DNA of 64,000 bases from Priestia megaterium NBRC 15308 = ATCC 14581 (lineage in GTDB: Bacteria; Bacillota; Bacilli; Bacillales; Bacillaceae_H). The notes below the pieces were generated by a model. It saw only the letters and a list, made by a program, of their open reading frames with translations, made no database searches and was not told where the DNA came from. This document shows positions 63,805-64,000 of the stretch, one piece after another. Positions within the stretch are counted from its first letter, which is position 1. Every line of letters starts with the position of its first letter. The position numbers and the translations under genes were made by a program. The stretch is from NCBI RefSeq assembly GCF_000832985.1, contig NZ_CP009920.1, positions 806,001-870,000 on the forward strand, written 5' to 3'.

Positions 63805-64000
63805 TTAATTAAATACAATTGTGCGGTTTTCATGCACTAAAATGCGGTCTTCTAAATGCCATTTTACAGCACGTGCGAGCACCGTGCGTTCAATTAAGCG
63901 GCCTTTTTTCTTTAAGTCATCCGCATCATCACGGTGGTTCACGCGTTCAATATCTTGTTCAATAATTGGTCCTTCATCCAAGTCGTCTGTTACATAGTGA
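63805..64000 (-). CDS. purU: Formyltetrahydrofolate deformylase, C-terminal part (cut by window)
   Basis: The last 64 residues are visible: [20 protein letters not shown], then [20 protein letters not shown], then [16 protein letters not shown]. This is the PurU C-terminus, hydrolysing 10-formyl-THF to formate and THF; the catalytic Asp lies in the DDLDEGPII block. The rest lies beyond base 64000. Confidence 0.9.
   Translation of the reverse strand, partial: HYVTDDLDEGPIIEQDIERVNHRDDADDLKKKGRLIERTVLARAVKWHLEDRILVHENRTIVFN

Overview
The window looks like chromosomal DNA of a low-GC, endospore-forming Bacillaceae, most likely Priestia (Bacillus) megaterium or a close relative. The support is a GerA-type germination operon, spo0M, yodL/yodM, yozD, yozE, yodN, a YjcZ-family sporulation peptide, a SacT-type antitermination leader, MifM/YidC2, and long blocks collinear with Bacillus subtilis. 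The taxon is inferred from gene content; no database search was possible. I see no prophage, insertion sequence, CRISPR array, rRNA or tRNA.

1-5.4 kb: sirtuin (cut by the window edge), UspA, a 47-aa CxxC peptide, a pfkA standing apart from pyk, a secreted NlpC/P60 hydrolase with a WalR-type box, a deoxyribonucleotidase, two tiny ORFs and YugU. 5.4-9.1 kb: gerA-gerB-gerC germinant receptor operon. 9.1-14.3 kb: DUF3885 protein, GntR/ABC operon, alpha/beta hydrolase and YitT. 14.5-20.4 kb: an MPKTG-tailed DUF4397 protein overlapping its class F sortase gene, a secreted GDPD, a second ABC pair, GNAT, and a secreted beta-propeller. 20.4-24.7 kb: yidC2 preceded by a MifM-like arrest peptide, then a sucrose-type PTS operon with a RAT/terminator switch. 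24.9-27.2 kb: a copy of a dispersed repeat, azoR with two palindromes, and a Gly/Pro-repeat protein.

27.9-47.2 kb follows B. subtilis in part (deoD-yodL-yodM-...-yozD-yodN-yozE-...-yokU-kamA-yodP-Q-R-S-T), with rodA-like, sulP, spo0M, a Ser/Thr kinase with a Ser-rich repeat protein, DUF2515, an acyltransferase and dat between. The kamA cluster probably converts lysine to acetyl-beta-lysine and related CoA intermediates in the mother cell. 47.3-49 kb: a glutamate/dicarboxylate symporter whose leader is a c-di-AMP (ydaO-type) riboswitch with a terminator.

49.4-64 kb: FAD oxidoreductase, PAS histidine kinase, YjcZ peptide, a signal-peptidase-like protein without visible catalytic residues, a second DUF4397 protein, ypmS-ypmR-ypmQ, a histidine kinase split by a one-base frameshift, degV, ypmP, ilvA, dfrA-thyB and the 3' end of purU. 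Three copies and one remnant of a ~250-330-bp repeat with imperfect inverted ends and a covarying internal hairpin lie between genes.
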